A DNA stretch of 37,602 bases from an uncultured Prevotellaceae bacterium (GCA_902800185.1 CADCDK010000020.1:1-37602); one strand, 5' to 3'; numbered from the stretch's first letter, positions 8,233 through 16,934 are shown. Numbers and translations are program-made. Notes: generated from the sequence alone by a model not told the origin.

Positions 8233-8955
8233 ATGAAAGTATTGCAATCATCCATTTTTCGCGCGCTGGTAGCCATTGTTGTCGGTGCGCTGATTATCAA
8301 GTACAGGGAAGACACCGTTCAGTGGCTGACCATCGCCATCGGTGCCGCGTTTTTCATCTCGGGACTGATCTCGTGTGCCGTTTATTATAGCTTAAGAAAG
8401 CAAGGAGCCAAGGAGCCAGTGGCGCAGGGAGGCAAGGGGACAGCATCACCGTCCTTTCCTTTCGTCGGCATTGGCAGTATGGTGCTGGGTGGTATTCTGG
8501 CATTGATGCCCACGACCTTCATCACGGGATTGATGTATGTTTTAGCAGCCGTGCTGATTCTGGGTGCCATCAACCAGTATGTCAGCCTTGGCAAGGCCAT
8601 GCGCTTCTGTAAGGTGGGATGGTTCTATTGGATTGCGCCGACGCTCATCCTGCTGATCTCCATCCTCATGTTGGTCAAGCCGATGGAGATGTTTGCCGCT
8701 CCGCTGTTCATCATCGGTTGGTGTATGGTGGTATATGGTGTCGCCGAGTGCCTGAACTCACTGATGATTCATCGTGCCCGCAAGCAGTTTGAGAGACTTG
8801 AGCAGAAAAAGGCGATGGAAGCAGAGGTGGAGGAAGTCAAAGAGGAAAGTCCAAAAGAAACTGAAGAGGATAGTCAAAAAGAAGCCGAAGAGGAAAAACA
8901 AAAAGAAGCCGATGCGCTTGGCATCGACTCCTATGCTTCTGGAGATATCTTGTAA
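8233..8955 (+). CDS. DUF308 (HdeD-like) membrane protein
   Basis: The 240-aa protein has six or so hydrophobic segments in three hairpins (about 10-48, 75-108, 125-165), as in the DUF308/HdeD family, of unclear biochemical role. The C-terminal 55 residues form a highly charged Glu/Lys tail (KEESPKETEED and so on) likely to be cytoplasmic and helical. The reading frame is open further upstream, but ATG 8233 is chosen because it follows the promoter and begins the first membrane segment. The loop at about 54-70 (RKQGAKEPVAQGGKG) is encoded by an 8-bp tandem repeat. Confidence 0.85.
   Translation: MKVLQSSIFRALVAIVVGALIIKYREDTVQWLTIAIGAAFFISGLISCAVYYSLRKQGAKEPVAQGGKGTASPSFPFVGIGSMVLGGILALMPTTFITGLMYVLAAVLILGAINQYVSLGKAMRFCKVGWFYWIAPTLILLISILMLVKPMEMFAAPLFIIGWCMVVYGVAECLNSLMIHRARKQFERLEQKKAMEAEVEEVKEESPKETEEDSQKEAEEEKQKEADALGIDSYASGDIL
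8394..8441 (+). repeat. Degenerate 8-bp tandem repeat within the DUF308 gene
   Basis: Six octamers related to AAGGAGCC (AAGAAAGC, AAGGAGCC, AAGGAGCC, AGTGGCGC, AGGGAGGC, AAGGGGAC) encode a polar loop between membrane segments. The unit length is not a multiple of three. Confidence 0.6.
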
Positions 8956-8967
8956 ACCTTTGCGGCT

Positions 8968-9672
8968 TTAGTCCTTCAAGGAGTAGGTGACGGTGGTGAC
9001 GACACGTACCTTCTTGATCCATGGGGTGTTGGAGTCGCGGTCGTCGATGGAGAACTGTCCCTGATCGGCACTGACAATCTTGTTCAGTTTCGAGTGGCTG
9101 TTCTCTGCAAACTGCTGCGCTGTCTTCTCCGCATTCTCAATGGCTTCCTGCATCATCTTCGGTTTCATCTCCTTGAACGATACGAACTCGTATTTGATGG
9201 GATTCTCATAGCCTCCGTCAACAATGGCAACGCCTTCTTTCAGCAAGTCGCCTTGGCGAGCGATGATGGCACGTACCTGCTTGACATTCTTGGAGGTGAC
9301 GGTGATGACCGAGGTGACGATGTAGCGGTAGGGCTGGTTCTTCTCGCCGTATTCGCGAGCATTGAGGTCTATTACCTGCGGGGCATTGACTGACACCTCA
9401 CTTTCCTGGATGCCCTGACGAATCAGGAAAGCCTTGATCTTTCCCTGCGTCGAACCAATCTTGTTGTACAAGTCGGGCAGGTCGTTGCCCAGTTCCTTCG
9501 ATACGATAGGCCATGTCACCAGATCGGCCTCTACTTCCTGTTCGGCAAGTCCTTTGACATTCACCTTGCGGTCTTTGTTGGTGAAATTGTCGATACCGGC
9601 CTTGATGAACCACCCTAATGAGAAAATGCTCAACGAGATGAGGGTGGCAGCAATAATTTCTTTCTGTTTCAT
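8968..9672 (-). CDS. SIMPL domain (DUF541) periplasmic protein
   Basis: The 234-aa product has one N-terminal membrane anchor or uncleaved signal (residues about 6-26), followed by a SIMPL domain: [18 protein letters not shown] at 36-53, then alternating strands and helices to the end ([13 protein letters not shown]). SIMPL proteins are periplasmic or membrane-anchored; their role is not settled. It converges on the DUF308 gene with a 12-bp gap. Upstream on the same strand is the Gly/Asn/Ser-rich gene, separated by a 9-bp tandem array rather than a recognisable promoter, so read-through transcription is possible. Confidence 0.88.
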   Translation of the reverse strand: MKQKEIIAATLISLSIFSLGWFIKAGIDNFTNKDRKVNVKGLAEQEVEADLVTWPIVSKELGNDLPDLYNKIGSTQGKIKAFLIRQGIQESEVSVNAPQVIDLNAREYGEKNQPYRYIVTSVITVTSKNVKQVRAIIARQGDLLKEGVAIVDGGYENPIKYEFVSFKEMKPKMMQEAIENAEKTAQQFAENSHSKLNKIVSADQGQFSIDDRDSNTPWIKKVRVVTTVTYSLKD

Positions 9673-9702
9673 ATTCTTATTGATTATGTTGTTGTTCTTG
9701 TT

Positions 9703-9747
9703 TTAGGACTCATGGGACTTATAGGTCTCATAGGACTTATAGGACCC
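9703..9747. repeat. 9-bp tandem array, consensus ATAGGNCTC
   Basis: Five units (TTAGGACTC, ATGGGACTT, ATAGGTCTC, ATAGGACTT, ATAGGACCC) lie between the SIMPL gene and the upstream Gly/Asn-rich gene. The same unit forms the longer array at 23600-23700. Confidence 0.75.
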
Positions 9748-9757
9748 ATAATCTTTT

Positions 9758-10804
9758 TTATCTGCGTCCGCCGAAGGAACTTCTGGCATTGCTTCTGCTG
9801 GCATTGCTTCTGCTGGCATTGCTTATGCCATTGCTTCTGCCATTGCTCGCGCCACTACCAAAGCTTACGCTACGGCTGGGGGATCCACCGAATGATGACT
9901 GGATGCCAGAGCTGATGCTGCGGCTGGAGGAGCCTCCGAATGATGACGAGTGACTGCCAGAACTGGTGCTGCGGCTGGAGTTGTCGGGTGTGAAGGTGTT
10001 GCGTGGGGTGGCGGAACCAGAACGTGAGAGGGAGCCAAACGAACTGGAGTTGGTTTTAGAGGTAGATGATGGACGGTTGGCTGTGGTGCGGGTGCTGCTC
10101 ACTCCATTGCCGAAGCTGCCACCGTTGCCGAAGCTGCCTCCGTTACCGAAGCTGGTCTTGTTGTTTCCAAAGTTCCCGTTGTGCTGGATGCCACGGTTTG
10201 TTCCGTTTCCGAAGCTTCGTCCGTTGCCATTGTTGCCAGCGTGGTTCTTGCTGCCGTTGCCGAAGTTTTGGCTTCCACGACCGTAGTCGCCACGGTTGAA
10301 TCCACTGCGCATGCCACGGTTCTCAACGTAGTGGCTGTGTCCCCAGTCGCGTCCGTGGTACCAGCTGTGTCCGCCGTTCATCCGCCAGCTGTGTCCGCCA
10401 CGATAGACGGCATAGAAGTGGGGCGTTCCAAAATAGAAGTAGCTGCGATGGGGGTAGCGTGCGTAGATGCCGAAGTGCCAGAAACCACCGCTCCAGTAAA
10501 GCGGACGATAGAAATAGGTGGCTTCAACAAAAGCACGATACTGCCAGTCGAGCAGGATATAACTGAGGTCGAGGTTACGACGCTCCCAGTAGGTGCCATA
10601 GAGGTCGGCCTGAGAGTTGACACTCATCAGATAGTCGAGGTTGATCTCATAGGCTGCCTCGTATTGTTCCTCGGTCAAGTTGAGCTCATACGCCATCTTG
10701 TCGGCAAGGAAGAGTGCCTGCTGGCGAGCCTGTTCGTAACTCATGGCGTTTGCCTGGACTGCGAAAGTGAGCAGTGCTGTGAAGGCGATGATTAACTTTT
10801 TCAT
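9758..10804 (-). CDS. Secreted Gly/Asn/Ser-rich low-complexity protein
   Basis: The 348-aa protein has a clean signal peptide (MKKLIIAFTALLTFAVQANA), which fixes the start at 10804 rather than further upstream. Residues about 21-130 form a conserved domain: a helical part with LTEEQYEAAYEINLDYLM, then a Tyr/Trp-rich part (YFYRPLYWSGG, FGIYARYPHRSYFYFG). Similar N-terminal domains occur in hypothetical Bacteroides proteins. The rest is low complexity: SFGNGG repeats at about 220-235 (18-bp DNA repeats) and NASRS repeats near the C-terminus (15- and 12-bp DNA repeats at 9783-9851). Surface or periplasmic location is likely; function is unknown. Confidence 0.8.
   Translation of the reverse strand: MKKLIIAFTALLTFAVQANAMSYEQARQQALFLADKMAYELNLTEEQYEAAYEINLDYLMSVNSQADLYGTYWERRNLDLSYILLDWQYRAFVEATYFYRPLYWSGGFWHFGIYARYPHRSYFYFGTPHFYAVYRGGHSWRMNGGHSWYHGRDWGHSHYVENRGMRSGFNRGDYGRGSQNFGNGSKNHAGNNGNGRSFGNGTNRGIQHNGNFGNNKTSFGNGGSFGNGGSFGNGVSSTRTTANRPSSTSKTNSSSFGSLSRSGSATPRNTFTPDNSSRSTSSGSHSSSFGGSSSRSISSGIQSSFGGSPSRSVSFGSGASNGRSNGISNASRSNASRSNARSSFGGRR
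9783..9851. repeat. 15-bp and 12-bp coding tandem repeats
   Basis: Units of TGGCATTGCTTCTGC (15 bp) are followed by shorter CATTGCTTCTGC units (12 bp). They encode NASRS/NARS on the minus strand and keep frame. Confidence 0.8.
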
Positions 10805-10857
10805 ATTCGTAAGTTTTAAAATGGTTTCTAAATACGTTTTCTTCATTCTTGATGATG

Positions 10858-10888
10858 CAAAAGTACGCCATTTCTTCTTGCCTGCAAA
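10858..10888 (-). promoter_or_regulatory. Promoter of the Gly/Asn-rich protein gene
   Basis: On the minus strand TTTG (10885-10888), a 19-bp spacer and TACTTTTG (10858-10865) match the Bacteroidetes consensus. The leader would be about 45-50 nt. Confidence 0.8.
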
Positions 10889-10889
10889 A

Positions 10890-10923
10890 GGAATTTCCCT
10901 ACATCGTTGGGGGAATTTCCCTA
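10890..10923. repeat. Direct repeat GGAATTTCCCTA, possible operator
   Basis: Two identical copies of GGAATTTCCCTA lie at 10890-10901 and 10912-10923, 22 bp apart. They adjoin the -33 element of the minus-strand promoter in the divergent spacer before the Wzi-like gene. Each contains the near-palindrome GGAATTTCC. A protein-binding role is inferred from spacing and position only. Confidence 0.5.
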
Positions 10924-11017
10924 TAGATGATGATAGAGTAGGTTAGGGGCGACACAATATTACGTGCGCGTGTGCGTTATATAATAAGGTGAGAGGAGGT
11001 ATGTTCTTACAAGGAGT

Positions 11018-12589
11018 ATGAAGAAAATTGTTTTTCAGACAATCCTGCTGGCGCTCTCATTAGGAGCTTCGGCACAAGAAGGGATTGATCATGACAACCC
11101 GGGAAAGTTGAACCTTTCCGAGGGGTTGACGTATCGTGTGGAGACGCAGGCATCGGCATCGGACGGGAAGACCCCGCTTTGGCTGAATGCCAACAAGCAT
11201 GGACTGAGTTCGCTGAAAGAATGGAACGGATATATGCGTAGTGCCGTTATGCGCCCTGTCAGCCAAGACTCCGCACGTCGGTGGGGAGTGGGCTATGGCA
11301 TTGACGTGGCGGTACCGACAGGCTATACCAGTCATGTGGTGGTGCAACAGGCGTTTGCCGAGGTGCGCTGGCTGCGCGGTATGCTCAGTGTGGGAGCCAA
11401 GGAATATCCCATGGAGCTGAAGAATAACCGACTCTCCAGTGGTTCGCAGACGTTGGGTATCAATGCCCGTCCCGTGCCACAGGTGAGACTGGCGCTGCCG
11501 GAATATTGGACATTGCCATTCGGTGGCGGTTGGTTGCACATGAAAGCGCATGTGGCCTACGGAATGATGACCGACGAGTCGTGGCAGCATGAGTTCACAG
11601 ACCGTAGGTCGAAGTATGCCGATGGCGTGCTCTATCACAGCAAGGCCGGTTACTTGAAGATTGGCAAGGATGGTTCCAAGCCCCTTTCGTTGGAGCTGGG
11701 ATTGGAAATGGCGGCACAGTTCGGTGGTACACCTCACTATTTCCAGGATGGAACGTTTGTTTCGGTGAAGGGAGAGGGACTACTCAAGGGGATGTGGCAT
11801 GCTTTCTTCCCGGGCGGCTCGGACGTGGGGGAGACTACCTATCAGAATGCGGCAGGTAACCAGCTCGGTTCGTGGGTGGCACGTGTCAACTATGATGCCG
11901 CCCGATGGCGTGCGTCATTCTATGTGGATCGTTTCTTTGAAGATCATTCGGCAATGCTCTTTGTGGACTACGACGGTTATGGTCAGGGGGAGAACTGGCA
12001 GAAGAAAGAGAAGAGCCGCTATTTCTTCTACGATTTGTGTGACTGGATGCTCGGTGCTGAGCTGAATCTGAAAAACGGTACATGGCTGCGTGACGTTGTC
12101 GTGGAGTTTATCCACACGAAATATCAAAGTGGTCCCATTTACCACGACCATACACCACTGATCTCCGACCACCTTGGCGGCCAGGATCAGTACTATAATC
12201 ATTATGCCTACACGGGATGGCAGCACTGGGGACAGGTGATAGGAAATCCGCTCTACCGCTCGCCTATCTATAATGACGATGGACTCATCGAGGTTGAGAA
12301 CAACCGTTTCATGGCATTCCATTTAGGCTTCGACGGTCAGCCGACCAAGCGGTTGGGCTATCGGGTTCTTGCCTCATGGCAGGACGGTCTGGGCTCCTAT
12401 ACGATGCCGTTCCTGAAAAAACGCCATAACGTGAGCTTCATGGTGGAGGCTCAGTATGACTTTCCGCACGACTGGAGCGTGCGCGGAGCTTACGGCATGG
12501 ACTTTGGAAGTATTCTCGGACATAACTACGGAGCACAGCTTACCATTGCAAAGAGTGGGTTGCTCCATCTGAAAACTAAGAAAAAATAG
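11018..12589 (+). CDS. Capsule assembly Wzi-family outer-membrane protein
   Basis: The 523-aa protein begins with a signal peptide (cleavage after GASA, about residue 19). The body is a series of amphipathic strands with many aromatic residues, as in an outer-membrane barrel, and matches the Caps_assemb_Wzi family: LTYRVETQASASDGKTPLWL near the start, GAKEYPMELKNNRLSSGS at about 128-145, and the region GGQDQYYNHYAYTGWQHWGQ. Wzi proteins attach or organise capsule at the surface, which fits the adjacent polysaccharide operon on the other strand. No clear TAnnTTTG promoter was found upstream. AAGGAG lies 1 nt before the ATG, probably too close to act as a ribosome site. Confidence 0.88.
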   Translation: MKKIVFQTILLALSLGASAQEGIDHDNPGKLNLSEGLTYRVETQASASDGKTPLWLNANKHGLSSLKEWNGYMRSAVMRPVSQDSARRWGVGYGIDVAVPTGYTSHVVVQQAFAEVRWLRGMLSVGAKEYPMELKNNRLSSGSQTLGINARPVPQVRLALPEYWTLPFGGGWLHMKAHVAYGMMTDESWQHEFTDRRSKYADGVLYHSKAGYLKIGKDGSKPLSLELGLEMAAQFGGTPHYFQDGTFVSVKGEGLLKGMWHAFFPGGSDVGETTYQNAAGNQLGSWVARVNYDAARWRASFYVDRFFEDHSAMLFVDYDGYGQGENWQKKEKSRYFFYDLCDWMLGAELNLKNGTWLRDVVVEFIHTKYQSGPIYHDHTPLISDHLGGQDQYYNHYAYTGWQHWGQVIGNPLYRSPIYNDDGLIEVENNRFMAFHLGFDGQPTKRLGYRVLASWQDGLGSYTMPFLKKRHNVSFMVEAQYDFPHDWSVRGAYGMDFGSILGHNYGAQLTIAKSGLLHLKTKKK

Positions 12590-12595
12590 AGCCAA

Positions 12596-13078
12596 ATGAA
12601 ACATCTATATCAAAAGCTGACAGCGTCTGCCATGCTTGTGGCAAGCATGTTGGCGGTTTCCTGTGAACTGGAAACATCAAACAATGGTAAGCTTGACGGG
12701 TTCTGGCATCTGGAAGAGATCGATACCATCAAGACGGGAGGCATATACGACCTTTCTGAGAGCTATCTGTTCTGGTCCATCCAGGGGAAGTTGCTCTCGG
12801 TGAGTGAGAAACATTTCGTGCAAAAGGTGGGCTTGGAATACGACCATGTCTATTTGCCAGAATATCTGTTTCGCTTCAGCCGACCGGCAGACAGTTTGGT
12901 GCTGAGTGAGCCCATCCTCTCCAACCGCATGGCGGGTGATGAGGTTGTGACAGATCCAGAGGTGCTGCGTCCTTATGGCATCAATGCCCTGGAAGAACAT
13001 TTCAAGGTAGAGCAGCTGAACAGTAAGCGCATGGTGCTTAGCACGGATTCGCTCAGGCTATGGCTTAGGAGATTTTGA
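12596..13078 (+). CDS. Lipocalin-like lipoprotein (DUF4847 type)
   Basis: The 160-aa product has a lipoprotein signal ending in LAVSC (Cys at about 23), so it would be acylated and anchored. The mature part starts GKLDGFWHLEEIDTI, the W-containing strand common to lipocalin-like Bacteroidetes lipoproteins, and I place it tentatively with DUF4847. It starts 6 nt after the Wzi gene and is surely co-transcribed, suggesting a shared envelope role. Its 3' end overlaps the convergent wecA-like gene by 14 bp. Confidence 0.8.
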   Translation: MKHLYQKLTASAMLVASMLAVSCELETSNNGKLDGFWHLEEIDTIKTGGIYDLSESYLFWSIQGKLLSVSEKHFVQKVGLEYDHVYLPEYLFRFSRPADSLVLSEPILSNRMAGDEVVTDPEVLRPYGINALEEHFKVEQLNSKRMVLSTDSLRLWLRRF

Positions 13079-14168
13079 GCAGCTCCTTGCGGTTGATGAT
13101 GATGTCGAGCACGACATGGAATGCGGTGTAGATGATGATATCTATGACCACGATGTAGGTGATATCAAAATTGGGTAGCACCTGCAAATTGAGTACTATG
13201 TAAAACAATTCGAATATCAGGATCGTGACGAGAGCCTGATGCTGGTTCATGCCTATTGCCAGCAGCTTGTGGTGGATGTGGTTCTTGTCGGCCTTGAAGA
13301 TGCCCAGATGCAAGCGTAATCGTTTCAGGATGACGCGTACCACGTCGAAGGCGGGGATGATGAGTAGCGTGTAGGACAGCAGAAGTCCGTCTTGACGGTA
13401 CGGCATCACTTGGGGGTTGTCCATGGCGTATTTCACCACAAGGAAACCTAAAATGAAGCCAATCGTAAGACTACCGGAGTCGCCCATGAAAATCTTGGTG
13501 TTCTTTTCCGGCTTTCCCCAGATGTTGTAGTACATGAAAGCAATAATCACTCCCATCAGACCGGCTATCAGGAGGCAATAGACCCATACCTCTTCGCGGA
13601 CGAAGCTATAGAGGAAGCCACCTAATGAGATGACCGACAGGCCGCTGGACAGTCCGTCGATGCCGTCAATCAGGTTGATGGCATTGTCAATAAAGACAAT
13701 GATGAACACGGTGAGCGGGGCACCCACCCAGAACGGAATCTCATGAAAGCCTAAGAACCCATAGAAATTGTTGATATAAAGTCCTGATATGGGTAAGAGC
13801 GATGCCGCTATAATCTGCATGAGGAACTTGGTACGGGGGCGTACTCCAGTGATGTCGTCGATGAAGCCCGTGAAATAGACGAGCAGCAGACTCACCAGGA
13901 ACATGACTGTCCAGGGATTGGCAGAAACCTTCTCTTCGCCTGTGAACCGTCCATACACCATGAGTGCCAATACCAGTGCCAGGAGCATGCTGGGCATGAA
14001 GCTGATACCGCCAAGGCGGGGGATGGCGTTGCTGTGAACCTTTCTGTCGTCGGGCACATCATACAAGTGGTGCTTCTTGCAGAAGTTCAAGATAAGGGGA
14101 ATTGTTATAAGGCCACAGCAAAGGCTGACGACAAATGCGCCGATAATATATAATATATGTGTAGGCAT
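13065..14168 (-). CDS. WecA/MraY-type undecaprenyl-phosphate sugar-1-phosphate transferase
   Basis: This 367-aa inner-membrane enzyme transfers a sugar phosphate (often GlcNAc-1-P) from a UDP-sugar to undecaprenyl phosphate, the first membrane step of O-antigen or exopolysaccharide synthesis. Visible family motifs are DDRKVHSNAIPRLGG at 40-54, the metal-binding GFIDD at 101-105, NLIDGIDGL at 165-173, FMGDSGS at 227-233 and KADKNHIHHK at 292-301. About 10 membrane segments are present. The histidine-rich last motif is typical of WecA rather than MraY. It is the last gene of the rfb operon, 15 nt after rfbB. Confidence 0.92.
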   Translation of the reverse strand: MPTHILYIIGAFVVSLCCGLITIPLILNFCKKHHLYDVPDDRKVHSNAIPRLGGISFMPSMLLALVLALMVYGRFTGEEKVSANPWTVMFLVSLLLVYFTGFIDDITGVRPRTKFLMQIIAASLLPISGLYINNFYGFLGFHEIPFWVGAPLTVFIIVFIDNAINLIDGIDGLSSGLSVISLGGFLYSFVREEVWVYCLLIAGLMGVIIAFMYYNIWGKPEKNTKIFMGDSGSLTIGFILGFLVVKYAMDNPQVMPYRQDGLLLSYTLLIIPAFDVVRVILKRLRLHLGIFKADKNHIHHKLLAIGMNQHQALVTILIFELFYIVLNLQVLPNFDITYIVVIDIIIYTAFHVVLDIIINRKELLKIS

Positions 14169-14183
14169 TTCGTAATAACAGCG

Positions 14184-15329
14184 TTATTGGCCGTTGTACA
14201 TGGAGTCATAGTACTTTTGGTAGTCACCGCTGGTCACATTGTCCATCCAGTCCTGATGGTCCAGATACCACTGCACGGTCTTCTCGATACCCTCCTCAAA
14301 CTGCAGGCTGGGTTCCCATCCAAGCTCCTTCTGCAGTTTCGTTGAGTCAATGGCATAGCGGGCATCGTGACCGAGGCGGTCGGTGACATAGGTAATGAGG
14401 TCCATGTCCTCTCCCTCTTTGCGTCCGAGCAGGCGGTCCACCGTCTTGATGACCACCTTGATGATATCGATGTTCTTCCATTCGTTGAAACCACCGATGT
14501 TGTAGGTCTCGGCAATCGTCCCGCGATGGAAGATCACGTCGATGGCACGGGCATGGTCTTCCACGAAGAGCCAGTCGCGCACATTCTCACCCTTGCCATA
14601 TACAGGCAGCGGCTTGCGGTGGCGGATGTTGTTGATGAACAACGGTATCAGCTTCTCAGGGAACTGGTAGGGGCCGTAGTTGTTGGAGCAGTTGGTCACG
14701 ATGGTCGGCATCCCATAGGTGTCATGGAACGCCCGCACGAAGTGATCGCTCGAAGCTTTCGATGCACTGTATGGGCTGTGTGGGTTGTACTTCGTCGTTT
14801 CGTAGAAGAAGTCCTTTCCATAGGCAAGATGGTGTTCCGACGAGGAGGCAGTCGTAGAGAACGGTGGCTCGATGCCCTCGGGGTTCGTCATCTGCAGGGC
14901 TCCATACACCTCGTCTGTTGAGATGTGGTAGAAGCGTTTCCCCTCGTACTTCTCGGGCAGGCTTTCCCAATAGAGCTTGGCAGCTTGCAGGAGTGTCAGC
15001 GTGCCCATCACGTTGGTGCGGGCGAAGGTGAACGGATCCTTGATGCTGCGGTCCACATGGCTCTCAGCGGCCAGATGGATGATGCCGTCAATATGCTCGT
15101 CCTGCATCAGTTGATAGAACGCGTCAAAGTCACAGATGTCCATCTTCACGAACTTGTAGTTGGGCTTGTCCTCCACATCTTTCAGATTGGCGAGGTTACC
15201 CGCATACGTCAGCTTGTCAAGATTGATAATCTTGTACTCGGGATATTTATTCACGAACAGGCGCACTACATGCGACCCGATGAAACCGGCACCGCCAGTT
15301 ATCACGATTCTTCTCTTATAGTTTTCCAT
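14184..15329 (-). CDS. rfbB: dTDP-glucose 4,6-dehydratase
   Basis: The 381-aa enzyme converts dTDP-glucose to dTDP-4-keto-6-deoxyglucose for dTDP-rhamnose. The NAD-binding GGAGFIGS is at 12-19, the active-site STDEVYG lies about residue 140, and the catalytic YSASK follows at about 190. The start is the ATG at 15329 (MENYKRRIVITGG); a TTG 15 nt upstream in frame is rejected because the NAD motif already begins near residue 12. The 79-bp spacer to rfbD is mostly a 9-bp tandem array. Confidence 0.96.
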   Translation of the reverse strand: MENYKRRIVITGGAGFIGSHVVRLFVNKYPEYKIINLDKLTYAGNLANLKDVEDKPNYKFVKMDICDFDAFYQLMQDEHIDGIIHLAAESHVDRSIKDPFTFARTNVMGTLTLLQAAKLYWESLPEKYEGKRFYHISTDEVYGALQMTNPEGIEPPFSTTASSSEHHLAYGKDFFYETTKYNPHSPYSASKASSDHFVRAFHDTYGMPTIVTNCSNNYGPYQFPEKLIPLFINNIRHRKPLPVYGKGENVRDWLFVEDHARAIDVIFHRGTIAETYNIGGFNEWKNIDIIKVVIKTVDRLLGRKEGEDMDLITYVTDRLGHDARYAIDSTKLQKELGWEPSLQFEEGIEKTVQWYLDHQDWMDNVTSGDYQKYYDSMYNGQ

Positions 15330-15353
15330 ATATTTATATTTCAATTTTTACCT

Positions 15354-15434
15354 CTTAAACTCCTTCAACCCCTTAAACCTCTTAAACTCCTTCAACTCCT
15401 TAAACCTCTTAAACCCCTTGAACTCCTTCAACCC
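15354..15434. repeat. 9-bp tandem array, consensus CTTAAACYC
   Basis: Nine units (CTTAAACTC, CTTCAACCC, CTTAAACCT, CTTAAACTC, CTTCAACTC, CTTAAACCT, CTTAAACCC, CTTGAACTC, CTTCAACCC) run without a gap from the rfbB-rfbD spacer into the 3' end of rfbD. The rfbD stop codon (15409-15411) lies inside the array. Confidence 0.85.
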
Positions 15435-16350
15435 TTTGTAGCTGTGCCATGCACTTCTCCAGGGAGTCCATCCAGTAGGGGACCTTCACGCCGAATGTCT
15501 CTTTGATTTTCGTCTTGTCGAACACCGAGTAGGCGGGACGTATCACGGGACTGGGGAACTCGTCGCTATGGCAAGGCTGGATGTCGCATGCCGTGTTGCC
15601 TGCCATCCGTGCTATCTGCTTGGTAAAGTCATACCATGAGCAGACTCCCTCGTTGCTGTAATGATAGATGCCCGTCTTGGAATAGTTGGAGGCGGGGCGT
15701 GGTGAACTGTAGGTTTCCTTCTTATAGTCCTCGAGGGCGGTCATGATCACAGCTGCCAAATCGCCGGCGTAGGTAGGTGTGCCCACCTGGTCGAACACCA
15801 CTTTCAGCAGAGGCTTCGTGGCTGTCAGGTTCAGCATCGTCTTGACGAAGTTCTTTCCGTACTCAGAGTAGAGCCACGCCGTGCGGATGATCAGGTGTTT
15901 CACTCCAGTGCGCAGGATGTTCTGCTCGCCATGAAGTTTCGTCATCCCATACACACCCGTGGGAGTGCCTTGCTGGTCTTCCCTGCAAGGAGTGTTATAG
16001 GGGTCGGCACCAAACACATAGTCTGTTGAGATGTGTACCAGCAGTCCGTTGGCCTCTTTCATGACCACGGCCAAATTCTCCGGGGCTTTCGCATTGAGCA
16101 GCTCACAGAACTCCTGATCACTTTCTGCCTTGTCCACATTCGTATAGGCGGCACAGTTCACAATGACATCCACGTGCTCCTCCGCCACCATCTTACGCAC
16201 ATCGTCCCGATTCGTGATGTCGAGCTTCGTTGTCTCAACGCCTTCGGCATCCACAACATCGGTGAAGATGTAATGGTCTTGTGAGTCCTGGCTTGCTAAG
16301 CGCATCTCACGCCCTAACTGTCCATTGGCACCTGTTACAAGTATGTTCAT
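15409..16350 (-). CDS. rfbD: dTDP-4-dehydrorhamnose reductase
   Basis: The 313-aa enzyme reduces dTDP-4-dehydrorhamnose to dTDP-L-rhamnose with NAD(P)H. GANGQLGRE at 7-15 is the nucleotide-binding loop, STDYVFG lies near 110, and the catalytic YGMTK (Tyr and Lys) near 135. The start ATG overlaps the rfbC stop (TGATG), so translation is coupled. A TTG codon just upstream is not needed. The last residues (LQRVEGVQGV) are encoded by the tandem array, so the normal C-terminus has been replaced or extended by repeat sequence. Confidence 0.96.
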   Translation of the reverse strand: MNILVTGANGQLGREMRLASQDSQDHYIFTDVVDAEGVETTKLDITNRDDVRKMVAEEHVDVIVNCAAYTNVDKAESDQEFCELLNAKAPENLAVVMKEANGLLVHISTDYVFGADPYNTPCREDQQGTPTGVYGMTKLHGEQNILRTGVKHLIIRTAWLYSEYGKNFVKTMLNLTATKPLLKVVFDQVGTPTYAGDLAAVIMTALEDYKKETYSSPRPASNYSKTGIYHYSNEGVCSWYDFTKQIARMAGNTACDIQPCHSDEFPSPVIRPAYSVFDKTKIKETFGVKVPYWMDSLEKCMAQLQRVEGVQGV

Positions 16351-16919
16351 CAATATAAGTCGCTGTTGTAGTCAAACGGGTTTTCAATCTCACTGAGCAC
16401 CTGATGGTGCTTGTCCTTTTCAGAGAGTATCACATGCTCTGCCGGAATCTGCCAGTCAATGCCCAAGGCTGGGTCGTCCCATGCGATGGCACCCTCGGCC
16501 TCGGGATGATAGAAGTTGTCGCACTTGTACATGAACACCGCTTCCTCGCTCAACACGGAGAAGCCGTGGGCAAAGCCACGGGGCACAAAGAACTGTCGGT
16601 GGTTCTCGCCCGTCATCAGGCACGAAACGTGCTTGCCATACGTGGGCGAACCCTTGCGGATATCCACAGCCACGTCGAGCACGGCTCCGCTGATCACCCT
16701 CACTAACTTGCTCTGGCAATAGGGAGGACGCTGAAAGTGCAGTCCGCGCACCACGCCGTATGACGATTTGGATTCATTGTCTTGTACAAAGTGAATCACC
16801 CGCACCTCCTTCTCGAAATCCCTCTGTGAGTACGATTCAAAGAAGTAGCCGCGCGGGTCTTCAAAGATTCGGGGTTCTATAATACACACCCCCTCAATTT
16901 CTGTTTTGATGATGTTCAT
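16350..16919 (-). CDS. rfbC: dTDP-4-dehydrorhamnose 3,5-epimerase
   Basis: The 189-aa cupin epimerase acts between RfbB and RfbD. The catalytic base is H61 in RGLHFQ and the acid is Y131 in FMYKCDNFY. VPRGFAHGF at 112-120 and the substrate-binding DNESKSSYGVVRG at 47-59 are conserved. Length is normal. It lies 15 nt after the nucleotidyltransferase-like gene and overlaps rfbD by 1 nt. Confidence 0.96.
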   Translation of the reverse strand: MNIIKTEIEGVCIIEPRIFEDPRGYFFESYSQRDFEKEVRVIHFVQDNESKSSYGVVRGLHFQRPPYCQSKLVRVISGAVLDVAVDIRKGSPTYGKHVSCLMTGENHRQFFVPRGFAHGFSVLSEEAVFMYKCDNFYHPEAEGAIAWDDPALGIDWQIPAEHVILSEKDKHHQVLSEIENPFDYNSDLY

Positions 16920-16934
16920 CTCTTATCTATATAT

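Noticed and set aside
10181-10795. Open frame of 204 codons opposite the Gly/Asn-rich gene
   Set aside because: Its Ala/Val-rich composition comes from low-complexity coding on the other strand.
11001-11021. Short upstream frame MFLQGV overlapping the Wzi start
   Set aside because: Only six codons, and no evidence for its translation in a genus that seldom uses Shine-Dalgarno sites.
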